Positions 32,064-43,738 of a stretch of DNA of 64,000 nt are shown here, one piece after another. The stretch is taken from positions 2,590,001 to 2,654,000 of the forward strand of contig NC_083524.1 of the NCBI RefSeq assembly GCF_032362555.1. The letters run 5' to 3'. Numbering within the stretch: position 1 is the first letter of the stretch; the number at the start of each line of letters is the position of its first letter. Made by a program: the position numbers and the translations under genes. Below the pieces are notes generated by a model that did no database searches, was not told where the DNA came from, and was given only the letters and a program-made list of their open reading frames with translations. The DNA is from Amyelois transitella. Taxonomy: Eukaryota > Arthropoda > Insecta > Lepidoptera > Pyralidae.

Positions 32064-35000
32064 ATGAAATATAATTTACTTTCGAACAATAACGATAGAA
32101 TAGAATATATTTTTGAAATGTTGGTTTATATAATTAGTTTATTTTTAATTGTGACGTTTGTGACAATATTTTCCTGTATTTTAATGAAAAGTTGTTGGTA
32201 TTTGGAGGAAAATTCTGCATTCATTGAACGGGTAAGTTAGTAACAGTCCATATAAGTAAACAGTGAGTAGGTATAAGAAATTGGTACGCATTTAGTTAAA
32301 GATTCTAATGTGTATGAATCTATGTGGGTAGTTAAATAGGCAGTACCAAGGCGACGGAGAGACGGCTTAATGTTTTTTTCTTAATTGTTTCAAAAACCAC
32401 ATAAAAGCATTTTGTATGTATTATATAAAATTATTAGTCTTCAGGCGAAAGATAAAAATGCATACTTACCAGATTTACTTACAATGATTTTCCTGGTTAC
32501 ACAGAAATTTATTGTCTGTAAAATATTTTAATGTAATGGCAACATCTATTTCCATAAAGTATGTATGTGCCTATTCAATTATTTTTTTTATTTTCTTAAC
32601 ATATTTTTGGTGCCGAAGCCCAGGTTAGGTACCTACATAAAAATAATCATCAGGTCTTCTTTATATTTTCGGGTTTTTCTTGAGTCGCGAGGGATTTTAT
32701 CGCCTTTTCACTCATTTCGGTAATCGCTGCACTTATTTATTTATGTATATTGTTTATCTATTGTAGTTTTTATGTACATATATATATATTGTTTATCTAT
32801 TGTAGTTTTTATGTATGTATATTATAATTATTTTATTTTATATTTTGTGTAGGTATAAATATATTTATTTAGTTTAACCCCACATGAAGTTCTCTGTAAG
32901 ACCCAATGGTTGACTGGTAGATAATGCTTCTAGCATTAAGTCCGCCAATTGTGCTATACATTTGTATCTTGTGCAATGAAGTTTAAATAAATAAATAAAT
33001 ATATTTTCAGAATTTTACAATCTTGCCAAGTGAGAAATTTAAACCGCCTTTGCACCCAATAAAAGGGTGTCGACCTACACATACAATTAGAACATATGAT
33101 GAGAATTTTCCTGATGCATTCGACTGGTAAGGGATTCTTCACACGGCTCAGGAGGAACCTGGGTCCTCTCGGGCAAAAGTGTATTACCCTTTCCCTTAGT
33201 TGCTTTTCACTACGTTTATGGGAAAAATATGGAGTGGTCCTATTCTAAAGTGGCAGGAACTACATGAACAATACAATTTGTAGATAAACTATGCGATCAT
33301 CTGCCTTCTCAGGTCTGTCACCTGCTATCTGGTCAGGATTATCTGACTTCGGATGTTGTATTTTTGTATGTTTTTTTTTTTACATTCACTCATTAATTAT
33401 TGTAATCACGTCTATATCTCTTGGGGGTTGACAGAGCCAGCAGTCTTGAAAGACTGATAGGCCGTGTTCAGCTGTTTGGCTTAATGATAGAATTAAGATT
33501 CAAATAGTGACAGGTTGCTAGCTCATCGCCTAAAAGGAGAATCCCAAGTTTATAAGCCAATCCCTTAGTCGCCTTTTACGACATCCATGGGAACGAGATG
33601 GAGTGGTCCTATTCTTTTTTTAATTGGTGCCCGGAACCACACGGCATGTTTCTTTTCAGGCGAGATAAAGGTGTGATCGGAGATGTAATAAATCAGTTAT
33701 ACTGCAATGCTTGCTGGACTATCAGCATCTTAGGTGTGATGGAGTCTATGGTAGCCATCGATGAGATGGCAAGGGGCAAATTTGATGGCGTCACGAGACT
33801 TAGCGTTCAGGTAAAGAGATTTATTTATTCATTTAAAACTTTAAACAAAAATGTACAAAAGGTGGACTTAATGCCGTTTGACATTCTTTACCAGTCAACC
33901 AGCTGACCAAACAGAAAAACTAAGTAGGTGGTGCGATAAAGTGCACATGCATACTGAAAAAATACATACATTACAAAAAAATGCATAAAGATACATAATA
34001 TACATTAGAGAGATGATTATATTTAGAATAGTTTGTTTACAATTTTAGTCGTATAAACATACATATAATCACGTCTTTATCTAAGGGATAAAGTGTCAAT
34101 CTGATTCATTCATCATGCTGCTTTCCAGGAATTGATAGACTGCTCATACAGAAATGGTTGTTCAGTAGGAGACCCACGCACGGCCCTCGAGGATATGATG
34201 GAGAGGAACATGAGCGTGGTCAAAGAGGAAGAATATCCTTTGACCTTGAAAGAGGAGCAGTGTAAGATTCCAGACTTCAATCGAGTTGGTGTCATGGTGA
34301 AAGATTTTTCAGTACAGTGGTATGTATCGTTTATTTTGTAAACAAATCATGACTATGTCCCTTTACGGGGTAGACAGGGACTTGAAGACCATAGCTGGAT
34401 AGTGTAATGATGGAATTGAGATGCAGATAGTGAAAGGTTGCTTCCCTAAAAACTTAAGGAGAATTCCAAGATTATAATCCTTTCCCTTTGTCGACTATAA
34501 CAATGTGCGCGGAAGAAAAAGCTGGCTACCGCAAGCTGGTATTGAAGCTTGTACTGAATGAATGAATGAATGAATAATTTCTTATGTAATGAATGAGTCA
34601 TATATTAATGAATGTGTTTTGTTCCCGCAGTAGCCTTTTACGTCATCCATTGACGATCGAGTGCCGAGAACTGCTATAAGATAACTGCAAAATTTCTGTA
34701 AAAATCCGTTCTGTAGCTTTAACTCTACGTTAAGAGATAAAAAAAAACTAACTATATTAAACCATTTAAATGGCTGTGTTATTTCTTTTTTTTACAGCAA
34801 ACTCTCGGCTGAAGAAATGATGGCCCTTATTTATCACCATGGCCCCGTGGTCGTCACAGTGAATTCCTCACCATGGCTGTTTTATACGGACGGAGTCATC
34901 ACGTGGAATTGTCCTTCGTGAGTTCATTTTTATTATACACTAGAGGCCGCCCGCGACTATGTCCGCGTAGAACCCTTATCATAACATAACAATCAATCCA

Positions 35001-35669
35001 GCGGGAACTCCGGGATAAAAAGTAACCTATATGTTATTCTGGGTCTTCAGCTTTTTAGTGAAAGTAGTTTTTGCGTGAAAGAGTAACAAACATCCATACT
35101 GACATACTCACAAACTTTCGCATTTATAATATTAGTATGATAAATCTGTCACGTATCTTTATTCCTTAAGGGGAAGACAGAATTAACAGCCCTGAAAAGA
35201 CTGAAAGGCTACATTCAGCTGTATAGCTTTATTATAAAATTGAGATTCAAATTATGATAGGTTGATAGCCCATCGCCTACTTCATCCCAAGAATAAGCTT
35301 ATCCCTTTGTCCCCGTTTTCGTCATCCATGGGAAAGATATGGAGTGGTTCTTTTCTAGATTGCTGGAAACCAAACAGCTATACATACCATACCATACCAT
35401 CACGCCTGTCTCCCATTGGGGTAGGTGGAGAATGGATTGCCATTTTTTTTTATATTACTTATTTATATCGACATCTTTGCAGTTCCAGACCAAATCATGT
35501 AGTACAAATCGTTGGCTATAATCGAACAGCAGAAACGCCGTATTATATCGTGAAAAATTCTTGGGGCGCCAGCTTTGGGATCGACGGATACGTAAAAGTA
35601 GAGATGGGAAAGAATATGTGTGGTATTGAAGATTATGTAACTTCAATTCGAGTTAAAAAATATTTATAG
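32064..35669 (+). CDS. Cathepsin O-like paralogue lacking the propeptide, 6 exons
   Basis: Exons: 32064-32231, 33011-33126, 33660-33810, 34129-34319, 34798-34917, 35483-35669. Total 933 nt (310 aa plus stop) in one frame. Residues about 16-38 form one strong hydrophobic segment (VYIISLFLIVTFVTIFSCIL), so a signal anchor is likely. About 55 residues then lead directly to FDW at the mature-domain start. The exon that encodes the I29 propeptide in the upstream gene has no counterpart here. Active-site residues persist: Gln107, Cys113 (QLYCNACWTIS), His254 (PNHVVQIVGY), Asn274 (VKNSWGASFG). The usual glycines before the cysteine are replaced (Q-L-Y-C-N rather than Q-G-x-C-G). Exon 5 (120 nt) and exon 6 (187 nt) match the upstream gene in length and phase. 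An upstream in-frame ATG at 32001 is possible. Catalysis is plausible but altered. Confidence 0.85.
32880..33000 (+). repeat. LINE 3' tail ending at a splice acceptor
   Basis: GACTGGTAGATAATGCTTCT, GCATTAAGTCCGCC, TTGTGCAATGAAG and (AAAT)n. The same end occurs at 57290-57385 and reversed at 54540-54640. The (AAAT)n runs to within about 10 bp of the exon 2 acceptor. Confidence 0.7.
33180..33260 (-). repeat. Family A head fragment
   Basis: CTTAGTTGCTTTTCACTACG through GGAGTGGTCCTATTCTAAAG. Confidence 0.55.
33404..33643 (-). repeat. Family A repeat beside exon 3 of the cathepsin paralogue
   Basis: AATCACGTCTATATCTCTTG to CGGAACCACACGGC. Its head ends about 15 bp before the exon 3 acceptor. The same repeat-exon junction is found again at 52996. 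Confidence 0.8.
34345..34505 (-). repeat. Family A repeat, partial and diverged
   Basis: CTATGTCCCTTTACGGGGTA through TTTCCCTTTGTCGACTA, in intron 4. Confidence 0.55.
34937..35140 (+). repeat. CCCGCGACTATGTCCGCG-type repeat
   Basis: ACTAGAGGCCGCCCGCGACT to CATTTATAATATTAGTATGA. Confidence 0.65.
35150..35390 (-). repeat. Family A repeat followed by an RTE-like tail
   Basis: A diverged copy ending GGAAACCAAACAGC. It is joined to a (CATAC)n CATCACGCCTGTCTCCCATT tail (35388-35432). Confidence 0.6.
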
Positions 35670-35699
35670 CTGCTAATAATTATGTTACTAGTTAAAAAC

Positions 35700-35795
35700 T
35701 TACATACATACATACATAAAACACGTCTCTTTCCCGGAGGGGTAGGCAGAGACTCTTCCCACTTGCCACGATCTCTGCATACTTTCTTCGCTTAA
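35700..35795 (-). mobile_element. RTE-like LINE 3' end
   Basis: CATACATACATACATAAAAC, CCGGAGGGGTAGGCAGAGAC and TTGCCACGATCTCTGCATAC. Inserted in the presumed 3' UTR of the cathepsin paralogue. Confidence 0.75.
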
Positions 35796-35810
35796 AAACT
35801 TTAATGAATA

Positions 35811-35816
35811 AATAAA
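35811..35816 (+). terminator. Poly(A) signal of the cathepsin paralogue
   Basis: AATAAA within AATGAATAAATAAAG, after the RTE fragment and about 140 bp beyond the stop codon. Confidence 0.45.
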
Positions 35817-36106
35817 GTTTTTGATTTAAGGGTAATTATTTATTTTTATGTTGGTACATGTAAAATGTGCTCGTGCCCATAGGGAGGGTCATTTGGGAGG
35901 CGTTCATGGGGCCGAAGCCAACATGAAGAGGCCCTTTGTATTATTTTATAAGGCGGCGTTCTCATTGTTATAATATTCTGACACATTTTGATGTTAGAAA
36001 TGATATTGATATTTATTTTTTTAACAATACACCCGCCATTTTTGACTCACACCATTTTATTGTAATTTTTATACATTTTGTAATGTTCTTACATACATTG
36101 ACACAT

Positions 36107-36112
36107 TTTATT
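36107..36112 (-). terminator. Poly(A) signal of the aldose 1-epimerase gene
   Basis: AATAAA on the minus strand, about 36 bp after the stop. The gene converges on the cathepsin paralogue with less than 0.5 kb between the stop codons. Confidence 0.5.
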
Positions 36113-36147
36113 AAACACATTGTAAATCATTTAATTAATTTCCCAAT

Positions 36148-39100
36148 TCAAGCAGCGACAACAGTAGGCCCAACTAATTCAGAACCAAATTTGTACACGA
36201 CAATATGCTCATATACATCGCCGGGAACCAAAATCGCGCTGGGGAAGTTCTCATGATGGATGGCATCAGGATAGTTCTGGGTTTCAAGGCAGAATGCTCC
36301 GTGGCGCCTGTACCCTTCACCAGATTTACCAACGAGAGCCTGTTCAGAAGGTTTTGGTAGAAAATTTGCGGTGTAAAATTGAACTCCTGGCTGATTGGAG
36401 TAGACTTCTAGAGACCGACCTGTAGGATGCTCCACTCGCGATACGAAGTTGAGATTCTGAAAGTGGAATAATTTTAAATATATAATATATACACCTATGG
36501 GTGAACGTGTCCTATATCCTATACCTACGACAAAAATTTCAATGAAACTGTTAATACAACTGGTATTTTTTGTGTTGATTTTAATTATCAGAATTATTGC
36601 CAACACACCTAGATACAAATCCCATCTTTATTAGACTTTCCCTAAGTCGCCTTTTACGATATCCACGGGAAAGATATGCACACTAAAGTGCTAAGAACCA
36701 TACGGCATAATAATAAAAAAAATGAATTAAGTTCTTAGAAAAAAAAATAAGTAGGTAATAATTTAGTTTATTATGACATCACATCATTAGGAATCAGTTC
36801 TTACGACAGAAATAGAATCGAGAGTTCTTACCTTATTATCAAAGGTAGTTATCACAAAGTTATCATCAAACAAATCCTGTTTCTTCTCCATGACGTCAGC
36901 GAGGCGGCGTGGCACTCGGAAGTCGAATGCTGTTCCTCCCACGGGAATCAGTTTTCCAGTTGGAATTGATTCTGAGTCTGTTTCTGTGATTCTGATGGCA
37001 AAAAATATATAATTTAACTAGCTGTCCCTGCAAATGTTGTTTTGCCATATAAATATTCTTTACGCAATTCCTAGTTAAAAAAATGTTGCGGGTCGAGAAC
37101 CCTATAGATGTTGGCCGATTCTTAGACCTACATAATATGCTCACAAAATTTCATGAGAATCGGTCAAGCCGTTTCGGAGGAGTACGGAAACGAATATTGT
37201 GACACGACAATTTTATATATAAGATAAATATTATAAGCTTGCTTAAAAAAAGAATGAATGCGGATGAAGCGAAAGAAGTATGCAGGGATCATGGAAATTA
37301 GAAAGAGGTGGTCTCTGCCTAACCCTGCGGGAAAGATTCATTTAGGTATGTATGTAAATAATATGAGAGGATGGGCTTTAGATACAGAAAAACGAAATGT
37401 GTTTTTGCAAAGTTGAAAAAGGTCATAACAAGCCAAATTGTTTCCGATTTTGATAGCAACTAAGAGTAATTGGGTTAGCCAGGTTACTCAGTCGTCGTTT
37501 TTATCGCGCGAGAAACTATCGCTGTCCCTTTTCACGTCATAATAAAAAGCGAAACAGCAGTAGTTTTTCGCGTCATAAAACTGGCGTCGGGCGTGCCTTG
37601 CTACGGGTTATATACTCTATGTCAGAGAGACCCAAACTTATTTTGTCTACTGCCCACTTTGAGAATAAATATTTTTTTAGCGCCCCCAATTTTAACCTAT
37701 TTAAAAACCACTATAACTTCAAATTTGTTTAATTAATTATTATTAATTGTTCTGGGTCTCTTACCGCGCCCCTTGAGACCTGCAGCGTCCACAAGGGGGC
37801 GTTATCGCCTACTTTGGGAAAGACTGCTCTATGTAATGATAGTTGAAGAAGATATACCTGTCAGCATTGATAGTGACCACATGGTCGTACAACTCCTCAG
37901 CACCAGCCTCGTGTCCTCCGAGATTGAAGTATGAGTGGTTGGTGAGGTTGACTACTGTCTTCTTGGTCGTGGTGGCCAGGAATTTGACGTGTAAAGAGTT
38001 GTCTTCAAGAACCTGTAACATTATTTGTTTTGAAGGTAGAAGGATAACAATCCTTCCTGGCATTGTCAAAAACCAGGATAAGAAACAGCGTTATTAGAGA
38101 ATGTTGTGATGTGAAAGAAGATATGGTAACAGGAATAGAAGAGGGTGTGTTAAGATGGTTTGGTCATGTGGAGAGGATGAATGAAAGCAGATAAATTAAG
38201 CAAAAATATAAGTAGAGTAAACGGAAAGGTATGAAGGCCTAGACGAAAGTGCCTTGATCAAATCAAGGACGTCCTGGCAGAAGATCAGGTCAAGTGTACC
38301 CGAAACAGCTGAGCTTGCATGAAGAGAGTTATGAATGTGGATGAAACGAAAAAAATATGTCTACCTCTCCGGGAAAGAGGCGTGATTTTATGTATGTAAT
38401 ACAATGCAATAGATAAACTTAGGGCTTTCTTTGCCAGTTGAACCCTTAGACTTAACTAAGAAGTACAAATGGAGAATATTACTTCAGACAATAGGTTTGT
38501 ATGAAGAAGCCGTTACCTCATAAGTAACATTGGTAAGAAGATCACCAGGGTACCCCTCCTCGCCGTCCTTTGAGAAGTAGCTGAAAGTCACCTTCTTTCC
38601 GCTCACATTAGACCTCCAGTTGACCTGTTGAGGAGATCAGTTTAAACATACTCCGTTAGGAAATATTATCTCATTTACAATGTACTAGCGGTCCGCCACT
38701 GCTCCGCCCGTGGTATACATATATACATATGGTCACGTCTATATCCCTTGTAGCCGTAAATAATCGATTCAGTATTTTCGACGATTAGAACTTACAAGAA
38801 AGTGAAAGAAAAATTTTACCTCTTTGTTATCCAAATAAATATAAAAGCAGAAACTGACTGGCAGACATATCAACGCAAAGCCCAAACCGCAGGATTTTCC
38901 GAAATTCCCGCAGGAACGGGAATAACGGTAATTTTTTACGTTTTACACGGGCGGAGCCGCGGGCAACTTCGAGTACTAGTATATAGGTAGGTAACTGTTA
39001 GTAAAGATAAGGAACTTTCTAAGAAGGAGCCGTGTGGTTTTCGGTACTTTAGAATAGGACCACTCCATCTTTCGTTTTTCGTCCCGTGGATGTTGTAAAA

Positions 39101-40726
39101 GGCGGCTAAAGTAATAGGCTTATTTGTCTAGTGCAGCTTTTACAATGAACCAATATGCGTTAAGTTCCCCTGCAAAGGTTGCGAAGCTCAAATGGAAACC
39201 GGTTCGTGTAAAAACCTGACTTAATCAAGGATCATGGTCAAATGCGCACTTCGGTCTCCTCTCCGGATAGTGAGGATGTAAACGGAATAACACAAGAAGA
39301 CTTTTTGTAAATCTCCTTTCATTTCATACAAACATACATACATAAAATCACGCCTCTTTCCCGGAGGGGTAGGCAGAGACTACCTCTTTCCACTTGCCAC
39401 GATCTCTGCATACTTCCTTCGCTTCATCCACATTCATAACTCTCTTCATGCAAGCTCGGCGGTTTCGGGTACTTTTGACCTGTCCCTTTACCCTTTCATT
39501 TCATAGCCTCGTAAATAATTTAATACGCACCTTATCAAACCCCCTCACTCCTCCATGCAAATGGTTCTCACCAATGTTCTTCGCCAGCTGATAACTGACC
39601 CCGTCGAGTTTGAACCTGGCTCCTCCGATCCTGTTGGCGCACCTGCCGACCGCTGCACCAAGGTACGGGACGTTTCTTGTTGTATATGATTGGAGGTCAT
39701 CGAACCCTAGGACTATGTCTTTGTAGATGCCGTTCTTATCTGGAACCTGAAAGTTATGACCTGACTGTCGAATCTGTCCCCTCTTTTAGGGGTAAGAAGT
39801 CATAGGCGTAAAGGTGTTGAATCGGGAAATTCTTTTCGCAAAATCGTATGGGTGGATGAAAACCTTTAGGTACGTCATAGTTTTCTTTTTCATATTTCGA
39901 TTTTCACATTCATGAAGTTTATAAATGTGGAAACGGTAATAACTTAAAATATACAAAGTAACTATGAATCTTTCCGTATTTTTGCCTTTATGTTCAAAAT
40001 TTGTGTTAATACATACGGGAAAATACTGAAATTTTGTGAATAGGTGTTTTGTGAATGTTCTATTCGTTGGCAAAGACCGTTAATAATAATTAAATTTTTG
40101 TGACCGTCACACGTAGGTATCTGAATACATAATAAGTATTAAAATGGTAAATACACAAAATAAAATGTCACAACATTCATTCATTCATATAGTCAGTCAC
40201 GTCTATATCCCTTGCGGGGTAGACAGAGCCAACAGCCATGTAAAGACTGATTGGCTACTTTCAGCTGTTTGGCTTAATGATAGAATTGTAATTCAAATGG
40301 TAATAAGTTGCTAGTCCATCGTATAAAAATATCCCGATATTATAAGCCTAGTGCTATCCCTTAGTCGCCTTTTATGACATCCATGGGAAAGAGATGGAGT
40401 GGTCCTTTGCTTTTTTCTATTAGCCGGGAACCACACGACACCAATAGAAAAAATAAAGGTCACAACTCTAAAAAAACGGCGTTGTAATTTTTGAGCTGTC
40501 TGTGGTTCATCTCTGATGGATGATGGTAGGTACCTTACTAAGGTATCGATTTAATTGGGGCTAAAAAGATCAAAAGTATGAAAAGTTTAGAACGCACCTT
40601 GATAGACTGAATGATGGCACCATATGAGATGACTGACAGACAGAGTCCGCTGGGCGTCTTCCAAGTGTACTTCTTTACCAGGTCACCTTCGAAGGACCCA
40701 AAGGATTCTTCACTCAAAGTCACCAT
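36148..40726 (-). CDS. GALM: Aldose 1-epimerase (galactose mutarotase), 6 coding exons
   Basis: Exons on the minus strand: 40726-40598, 39746-39531, 38624-38517, 38012-37858, 36991-36832, 36456-36148. Total 1077 nt (358 aa plus stop). The protein interconverts alpha and beta anomers of galactose or glucose at the start of the Leloir pathway and is cytosolic. Family motifs are present in order: GRCANRIGGARFKLDGVSY, NHLHGGVRGFDK (active-site His107), DGEEGYPGDL, NLTNHSYFNLGG (active-site His177) and FCLETQNYPDA (catalytic-base Glu314). Length and spacing match vertebrate GALM (about 342 aa). An acceptor-like CTATTTACAG lies 8 bp before the ATG, so a non-coding first exon upstream is likely. There is a candidate donor CGCAG/GTAAGAG on the minus strand near 44560, beyond the Harbinger element. 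Confidence 0.93.
36630..36706 (-). repeat. Family A head fragment
   Basis: CCCTAAGTCGCCTTTTACGA through AGAACCATACGGCA, in the last GALM intron. Confidence 0.6.
37015..37225 (+). repeat. CTAGCTG-type interspersed repeat
   Basis: AACTAGCTGTCCCTGCAAAT through GAATCGGTCAAGCCGTTTCG, ending in AT-rich sequence. Confidence 0.5.
37240..37355 (+). mobile_element. RTE-like LINE 3' end
   Basis: GCGGATGAAGCGAAAGAAGT through a short TATGTATG tail. Confidence 0.7.
38095..38398 (+). mobile_element. RTE-like LINE 3' portion
   Basis: Encodes a decayed RT C-terminus (the block around GATGGTTTGGTCATGTGGAG) and the usual 3' end, in GALM intron 3. Confidence 0.75.
39028..39290 (+). repeat. Family A head joined to family C SINE
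   Basis: GAGCCGTGTGGTTTTCGGTA through AGGCGGCTAAAG (about 39125), then the family C body with CCTGCAAAGGTTGC and CGTGTAAAAACCTGAC. Confidence 0.6.
39328..39480 (-). mobile_element. RTE-like LINE 3' end
   Basis: CATACATACATAAAATCACG through GCAAGCTCGGCGGTTTCGGG, in GALM intron 2 about 50 bp from exon 2. Confidence 0.8.
40192..40440 (-). repeat. Family A repeat, full length
   Basis: AGTCACGTCTATATCCCTTG to GCCGGGAACCACACGACA, in GALM intron 1. Confidence 0.8.
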
Positions 40727-41308
40727 TGTTTTGTCTGTAAATAGAAAATGAACAACACCCTACTTTTTATTACGTGGTTCGAATGCTTTAGTACAATTTC
40801 TATGGGTTCGAATATTTTTTGTAAACAATATAAGTTCAAATCATTCTATGCGTAAAAGATTTGTTTACAAACATAACGTAATACAAATATTCTTACATTA
40901 GATATTAAATTGTGTTCTTATCAGCCTACCGCTCACACACTACACTACAAACAACTGTAATAATTTCCTGTGAAGTTGGTCTGAATTGTTCTATATAAGG
41001 CTGCAGTTAGACGACGCGAAAAAATTCTTGCGGCCGCCGCGCGGCGACCGCGCGGTGGCCGCGTACTAACTGTTCAGTTATAGCAAATTTATGTTTTATT
41101 ATCTAGGACGTAAAGTTGAAATTAATTTTGAGTAACTAACTGCGCGGTGACCGCGCGGCGTTCGCTCCTCGATCACACGGCGGCCGCGCGGCCGTCTCGC
41201 TCGAATCACTCGAATGTTCTCGATGTACGCCCCGCGCCGGCGTCCCCGCATTCTCCTTTCATTGGACTTGCGTAGACATCGTGACGCGCGGACATCGTGA
41301 TTTCGAAG

Positions 41309-43350
41309 ATGGATGAACTGAGTATCAATCCTGAGACATTGATATCTTTAGTGGAAGAAAGAAATATCCTTTGGGATAAAACAAGCGAATCCTATAAGGA
41401 TAAACGTCAAACACTAAAAGCCTGGCATGACCTATGTTCAATTATAAAAGAAGATTTCAATGACCTTCCAATTGGGGAAAAAAACACATACGGTAAGTTT
41501 TCCATCTTTTATTTGGTAATTAAAAAATTGTGAACATTCATCATCATCATAAATCGCAAAAAAATATTATTTGAGTTAAGTTTAAAATTGTTTTTTAACT
41601 GTGATATTCTTGCAATAAACGAGTGATTTGATAATTTTGAGTATCTATATATATTTGTTTTGCCATGGTACACTGCCCTGAGGAGAAACAAAATATTCAG
41701 CAAAATTTTGACGAACATTGTCTGCTATTAAAGGATCTGCATATTCTGATCGTGACAGTGTCTGTAGTTCAAAGCCTGAATCGACAATTAAATTACCTAT
41801 GCCCTGTTCTTTATGTATGAAGTTTTGTAATAAACAACAGGTTTTTACAATGTCGACTGTGAGCTCCAAAGATACATTTGAAGGCCGATGGAGGATCCTC
41901 CATTTATTGGCCATTATGCCGAAAGCGCATTCCACATAACGTCTTGCTCTAGTAAGACGATAATTAAATATTGACATTGTTTCATTGAGTTCTCGACCAC
42001 TAAATGGTCTCAGTACATTTTTGTGCAACGCGAATGCTTCATCCGCGACAAATACGTACGGTAATTGAAAATTAGTCTCTGGAATCAGAGCAGGCTGTGG
42101 TAAGTTAAGTGTATTGTTCAGCAGTCTCTTCCAAAAGACAGTTTCTTTAAAAACACTTGAATCGCAGTCCTTGCCATATGCACCAATATCTACAAATATA
42201 AAATTATAATTGGTGTCAACGACTGCCATTAATACAATAGAAAAAAAGTGTTTGTAATTTAAGAACATTGATCCAGATTTTGTAGGTTTAATTATTCTGA
42301 TATGCTTCCCATCCACAGCACCTAGGCAGTGGGGAAAATTTGCAATAACAGCAAAGTCTTCAGCAATATTCAGCCATTCATTTTCTGATGGTATTTTCAT
42401 ATATATGTTTACTAGTTCTGACCATATACAGTTACACACTTCTTTAATGATAAACGATAATGTTGTTTTTCCAATTCTAAATGCGTATCTTAAATCGGCA
42501 AACGTGTGACCTGTTGCCAAGTACCTGTAAATATATAAAATGATATTAAGGAACTTATTTCAAGCAATTAATTATACTAATAGTATTAATATTAATTAAC
42601 ATGTTTCCTGATAATGAAACATAAAGAGGAATCATGCGAATTAAAAATAACTATATTTTTTAATGTGAATATTATTTTTAAATTCCAGGTAAAAAAGTTA
42701 TTCAGAAATGGAAAAATATGCGAGATGGGTGGATGAAATGCGAAAAGAAAATGAGGGAAAACAAATCTGGATCTGCAACAAAAAAAGTTCATAAGTACCC
42801 ATACTATGATAATATGTTGTTTTTAAAGAAAATATACAACCCCCGCGAAACTAATTCAAATTTTAAGAATTCTGAGCCAGGAAAAAGTAAACCAAATACG
42901 AAAAATAAAGAATTGAGTGATGTGGATGCAAAATTCATGAAGTTTATGGACTCTGTTGAAAAAGAAGAAGACAGTCGTATGATGTCGTTCTTTAAAGGAA
43001 TTTTACCAACTGTTGAACAATTCAATGATGAAGATACTGTTGAGTTTCAGTACCAGGTGATGTCTATTGTGAGAAATATAAAAGCTAAAAACCAACAGCT
43101 CCAGAATGCTGGTTCGAAAAGGCCTTACTTTACTCCACCACCCGAGACTACGTATCGTCGAGAAGGCGAAAATGTATCATACGAAAGCACCTATCAGTAT
43201 GGTTACACTACTGCTGCTGGATCTGGACGTCCGACAACACAACAATCATCTTATTCTGAAGAGTCCGAATCTACCGTAGGTGGAGAGCAATACAATTTTG
43301 CCAGTCCATCCAATTCAAGTATCGACGATTTAGATTTTACAAATATATAG
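41309..43350 (+). CDS. Transposon MADF/BESS protein, 2 exons
   Basis: Exons 41309-41492 and 42689-43350, joined in phase (846 nt, 281 aa plus stop). Residues about 7-105 form a MADF (Myb/SANT-like) DNA-binding domain: ISLVEERNILWDKTSESYKD, KAWHDLCSII, KWKNMRDGWMKCEKKMRENK and YYDNMLFLKKI. A C-terminal stretch, MMSFFKGILPTVEQFNDEDT then FQYQVMSIVRNIK, resembles a BESS motif. PIF/Harbinger elements usually carry a second Myb-like protein that helps the transposase bind DNA and enter the nucleus, and this one fits that role. The intron of 1.2 kb holds the main transposase exon on the other strand. Confidence 0.87.
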
Positions 43351-43738
43351 TCTGCCTTACAAATTTATATATATAATGATTAATAAATACCACTTGACCA
43401 AGTAATTGTTATTATTTATTTACTTACCGCAATGTCACTGCTAATCTTTCTGTGGGGGTAATACTGTCCCGCATGTTAGTGTTCTGGTGCTTCAATTTAT
43501 CATGTATGAAGTTGAGTAGTTTATCAAATGTTTTAACATCCATTCGGAAATAATCTGCGAATTCTTTTTCATCTTCTCGCAATTGGTTGTATAGCGTATG
43601 AAATTCACCAAACTCTTCTCGCCGTGCTAAAATAGGATGAATCCAAAATTTTCTACAATTCTTTTTTTCTTTCTTTTTGCTTTGTCGGTACAAGTAATAT
43701 GCAATCATAATTTTATTCTTCTTAGTCAAATAGCTCAT
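41645..43738 (-). CDS. PIF/Harbinger transposase (HARBI1-like), 2 exons
   Basis: Minus-strand exons 43738-43428 and 42524-41645 join in phase (1191 nt, 396 aa plus stop). The N-terminal part holds a helix-turn-helix-like region ending SITPTERLAVTLRYLATGHT across the junction. The nuclease domain shows the acidic triad: Asp at about 175 in GAVDGKHI, Asp at about 225 in KDCDSSVF, and Glu at about 302 in RRYVECAFGI. VADEAFAL is also typical. Length matches HARBI1-type nucleases. No stop or frameshift is seen. Exon 2 lies in the intron of the plus-strand MADF gene, and that gene's exon 2 lies in this intron. Confidence 0.92.

Noticed and set aside
33598..33906. Gene starting within the family A repeat at 33598
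   Set aside because: The frame crosses a SINE head and the real acceptor at 33659. The coding part is exon 3 of the cathepsin paralogue.
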